DNA from: Streptosporangiaceae bacterium
GTDB lineage: Bacteria; Actinomycetota; Actinomycetes; Streptosporangiales; Streptosporangiaceae
Length of the DNA: 10,237 nucleotides
Direction: 5' to 3'
Assembly: GCA_030041195.1 (NCBI GenBank)
Contig: JASHOI010000550.1
Location: 1 to 10,237, forward strand
Positions within the stretch are counted from its first letter, which is position 1, and every line of letters starts with the position of its first letter. Positions 8,944-10,237 of this stretch are shown here, piece after piece. The position numbers and the translations under genes are program-made. Under the pieces are notes generated by a model. It saw nothing but the letters and a program-made list of their open reading frames with translations, ran no database searches and had not been told where the DNA came from.

Positions 8944-10237
8944 TCACGCCTCGGCGTCGTATTCGGCGGGCTGGTGGCCGGCGGGCAGGCGGTGCTTGGC
9001 CAGGCGTGCGGTCGGCGTCCGCGGCAGCTCGTCGATGAGCTGCCAGTAGCGGGGCACCTTGAACGCGGCCAGCCGCTCGGCGGCGAACGCCCGCAGCTCG
9101 TCAAAGTCGACCCTGGCGCCGTCCGCGGGCACCACGAACGCCTTCACCTCGTCCTCGGACAGCTCGGACTCCACCCCGACCACCGCGCATTCCAGCACCG
9201 CGCGGTGCGCCTCGATCACCTCCTCAACCTCGAGCGGCGACAGGTTCTCGCCGCGCCGGCGCAGCACCTCCTTCTGCCGCCCGACAAACGTGTACGTGCC
9301 GTCGTCACCGACGGTGACCAGGTCCCCGGTGCGCAGCCAGCCGTCGTCGAACAGCGCGGCGGTCTCCTCCGGCATCCTCCAGTACCCGGGCGTGAGCACC
9401 GGGTTGCGCAGCTCGATCTCGCCGGTCTCGCCCGGGCCCAGCACCCGGCCGTCGGCGCCGACCACCCGCACCTCGTTCACGGCCCCGAGCACCGGATGCT
9501 GGCGGACCGAGCCCAGCGTCCCGAACGGCCTGGTCCCCCGGGCCCAGATCAGCCCGTACGGTGATTCGGACATCGCGTACCCGACCACGATCCGGATCCC
9601 GAACCGCCGCTCGATCTCCAGCTGCCGCTCCTGCTCCGGCGCCGGGCCGGTGTAGCACAGCCGCAGCGGCGTGTCCGCGTCGTCCGGCCGCTCCGGCTGC
9701 CGCATCAGGATTTCCAGCATCGCGCCGATCGCGTTGAACTCGGTCGCGCCGTGCCTGCGGGCGGCGTCCAGGAACCCGCTGGCAGAGAACCGCGGCAGCA
9801 GCACCAGCCCGGCCCCGCAGGCCAGCGAGCCCATCACCGAGTACGCGGGCGCGTTGATGTGAAACAGCGGCAATGAGGTCATCAGCCGGTCGGCGGCGGT
9901 GAGTTCCATCCAGAACGGGAAGCCCTCACCGGCCATGGCGTACGCCCGGTGGGTCTGCATGACCAGCTTGGATCGCCCGGTTGTGCCCGAGGTCGGGATC
10001 AGCGCGGCCACGTCGTCCGGCGTGACGACGTCCGGCAGCCCGGCCCCGGCCGCGGCGGCCCCGGCGGCTCCGGCCGCGGCGGCCAGCAGCGCGTCCACGT
10101 CGAGCACGCCGAGCTCCGGCAGCCCGGCGACGCCCGTGCCGGCCACGAGCTCGGCCAGGCCCGCGTCGGTGATCAGCGCCCGCGGCTCGACCTGCCGGAC
10201 CAGCCCGGCCAGCTCGGCCGCGGCGCTGCGCGGGTTG
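8944..10237 (-). CDS. Acyl-CoA synthetase of the AMP-binding superfamily, N-terminus outside the window
   Basis: The frame is open from the right edge to TGA at 8944-8946, about 430 residues; the N-terminal part of the large domain is missing. The first visible residues (NPRSAAAELAGLVRQVEPRALITD) are typical of the pre-motif region, so a GTG at 10146 is not the real start. Core motifs in order are IPTSGTTGRSKLVMQTH (ATP phosphate loop), SLPLFHINAP, LCYTGPAP, GYAMSESPYG, GEIELRNPVLTPGYW, GWLRTGD, GRQKEVLRRRGENLSPLEVEEVI and a C-terminal small domain. The overall look is closest to crotonobetaine/carnitine-CoA ligase-like or medium-chain acyl-CoA ligases, which activate a carboxylate with ATP and transfer it to CoA. 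The substrate cannot be read from the sequence. Oddity: the A10 motif reads PTARLAK instead of PTGKxxK. An Ala/Gly-rich run (LLAAAAGAAGAAAAGAG) precedes the ATP-binding motif, probably a surface linker. Confidence 0.88.
   Translation of the reverse strand, partial: NPRSAAAELAGLVRQVEPRALITDAGLAELVAGTGVAGLPELGVLDVDALLAAAAGAAGAAAAGAGLPDVVTPDDVAALIPTSGTTGRSKLVMQTHRAYAMAGEGFPFWMELTAADRLMTSLPLFHINAPAYSVMGSLACGAGLVLLPRFSASGFLDAARRHGATEFNAIGAMLEILMRQPERPDDADTPLRLCYTGPAPEQERQLEIERRFGIRIVVGYAMSESPYGLIWARGTRPFGTLGSVRQHPVLGAVNEVRVVGADGRVLGPGETGEIELRNPVLTPGYWRMPEETAALFDDGWLRTGDLVTVGDDGTYTFVGRQKEVLRRRGENLSPLEVEEVIEAHRAVLECAVVGVESELSEDEVKAFVVPADGARVDFDELRAFAAERLAAFKVPRYWQLIDELPRTPTARLAKHRLPAGHQPAEYDAEA

Noticed and set aside
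8845..9564. A 239-codon plus-strand frame starting in the intergenic hairpin region
   Set aside because: It lies almost wholly antisense to the well-supported acyl-CoA synthetase and shows no recognisable domain.

Overview
The window comes from the chromosome of a very GC-rich actinobacterium. The evidence is strong G/C bias at third codon positions, GTG starts with purine-rich ribosome binding sites, a gene of the mycothiol-dependent maleylpyruvate isomerase family, and a SpoIIE phosphatase fused to an anti-sigma-type ATPase domain. A streptosporangial or related soil actinomycete fits, but I cannot name a genus from the sequence alone.

Layout. (1) Positions 1-872 (+): 3' part of a two-domain CbiX / sirohydrochlorin-chelatase-like gene whose first catalytic histidine position appears to be proline, followed by a compact stem-loop. 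(2) 1061-1876 (+): a DinB/MDMPI-fold enzyme. It runs tail-to-tail, with only 4 bp between stop codons, into (3) 1881-2126 (-), a small unknown protein. (4) 2281-4563 (-): a large soluble HATPase-GAF-GAF-SpoIIE phosphatase. (5) Divergent from it, 4645-7956 (+): a soluble hybrid histidine kinase with exact 92-residue HAMP repeats like those of the fungal group III (Nik1/Os-1) kinases, then GAF, coiled coil, HisKA, HATPase and receiver domains. (6) 10 bp downstream, 7967-8614 (+): a single-receiver response regulator with a helical tail and no DNA-binding domain. (7) 8615-8943: a 329-bp intergenic stretch with two notable inverted repeats and a C-rich tract. (8) 8944-10237 (-): an acyl-CoA synthetase of the AMP-binding family, cut by the right edge, with Arg in place of the canonical A10 lysine.

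The centre of the window (2281-8614) reads as one signalling locus. A repeat-HAMP hybrid kinase and its partner receiver protein are divergently transcribed from a phosphatase of the partner-switching type. Neither side encodes a DNA-binding output domain, a membrane segment, a sigma factor or a STAS antagonist, so the output must lie elsewhere or act through protein-protein contacts. The flanking genes look like ordinary metabolism and have no visible functional link to the signalling locus.
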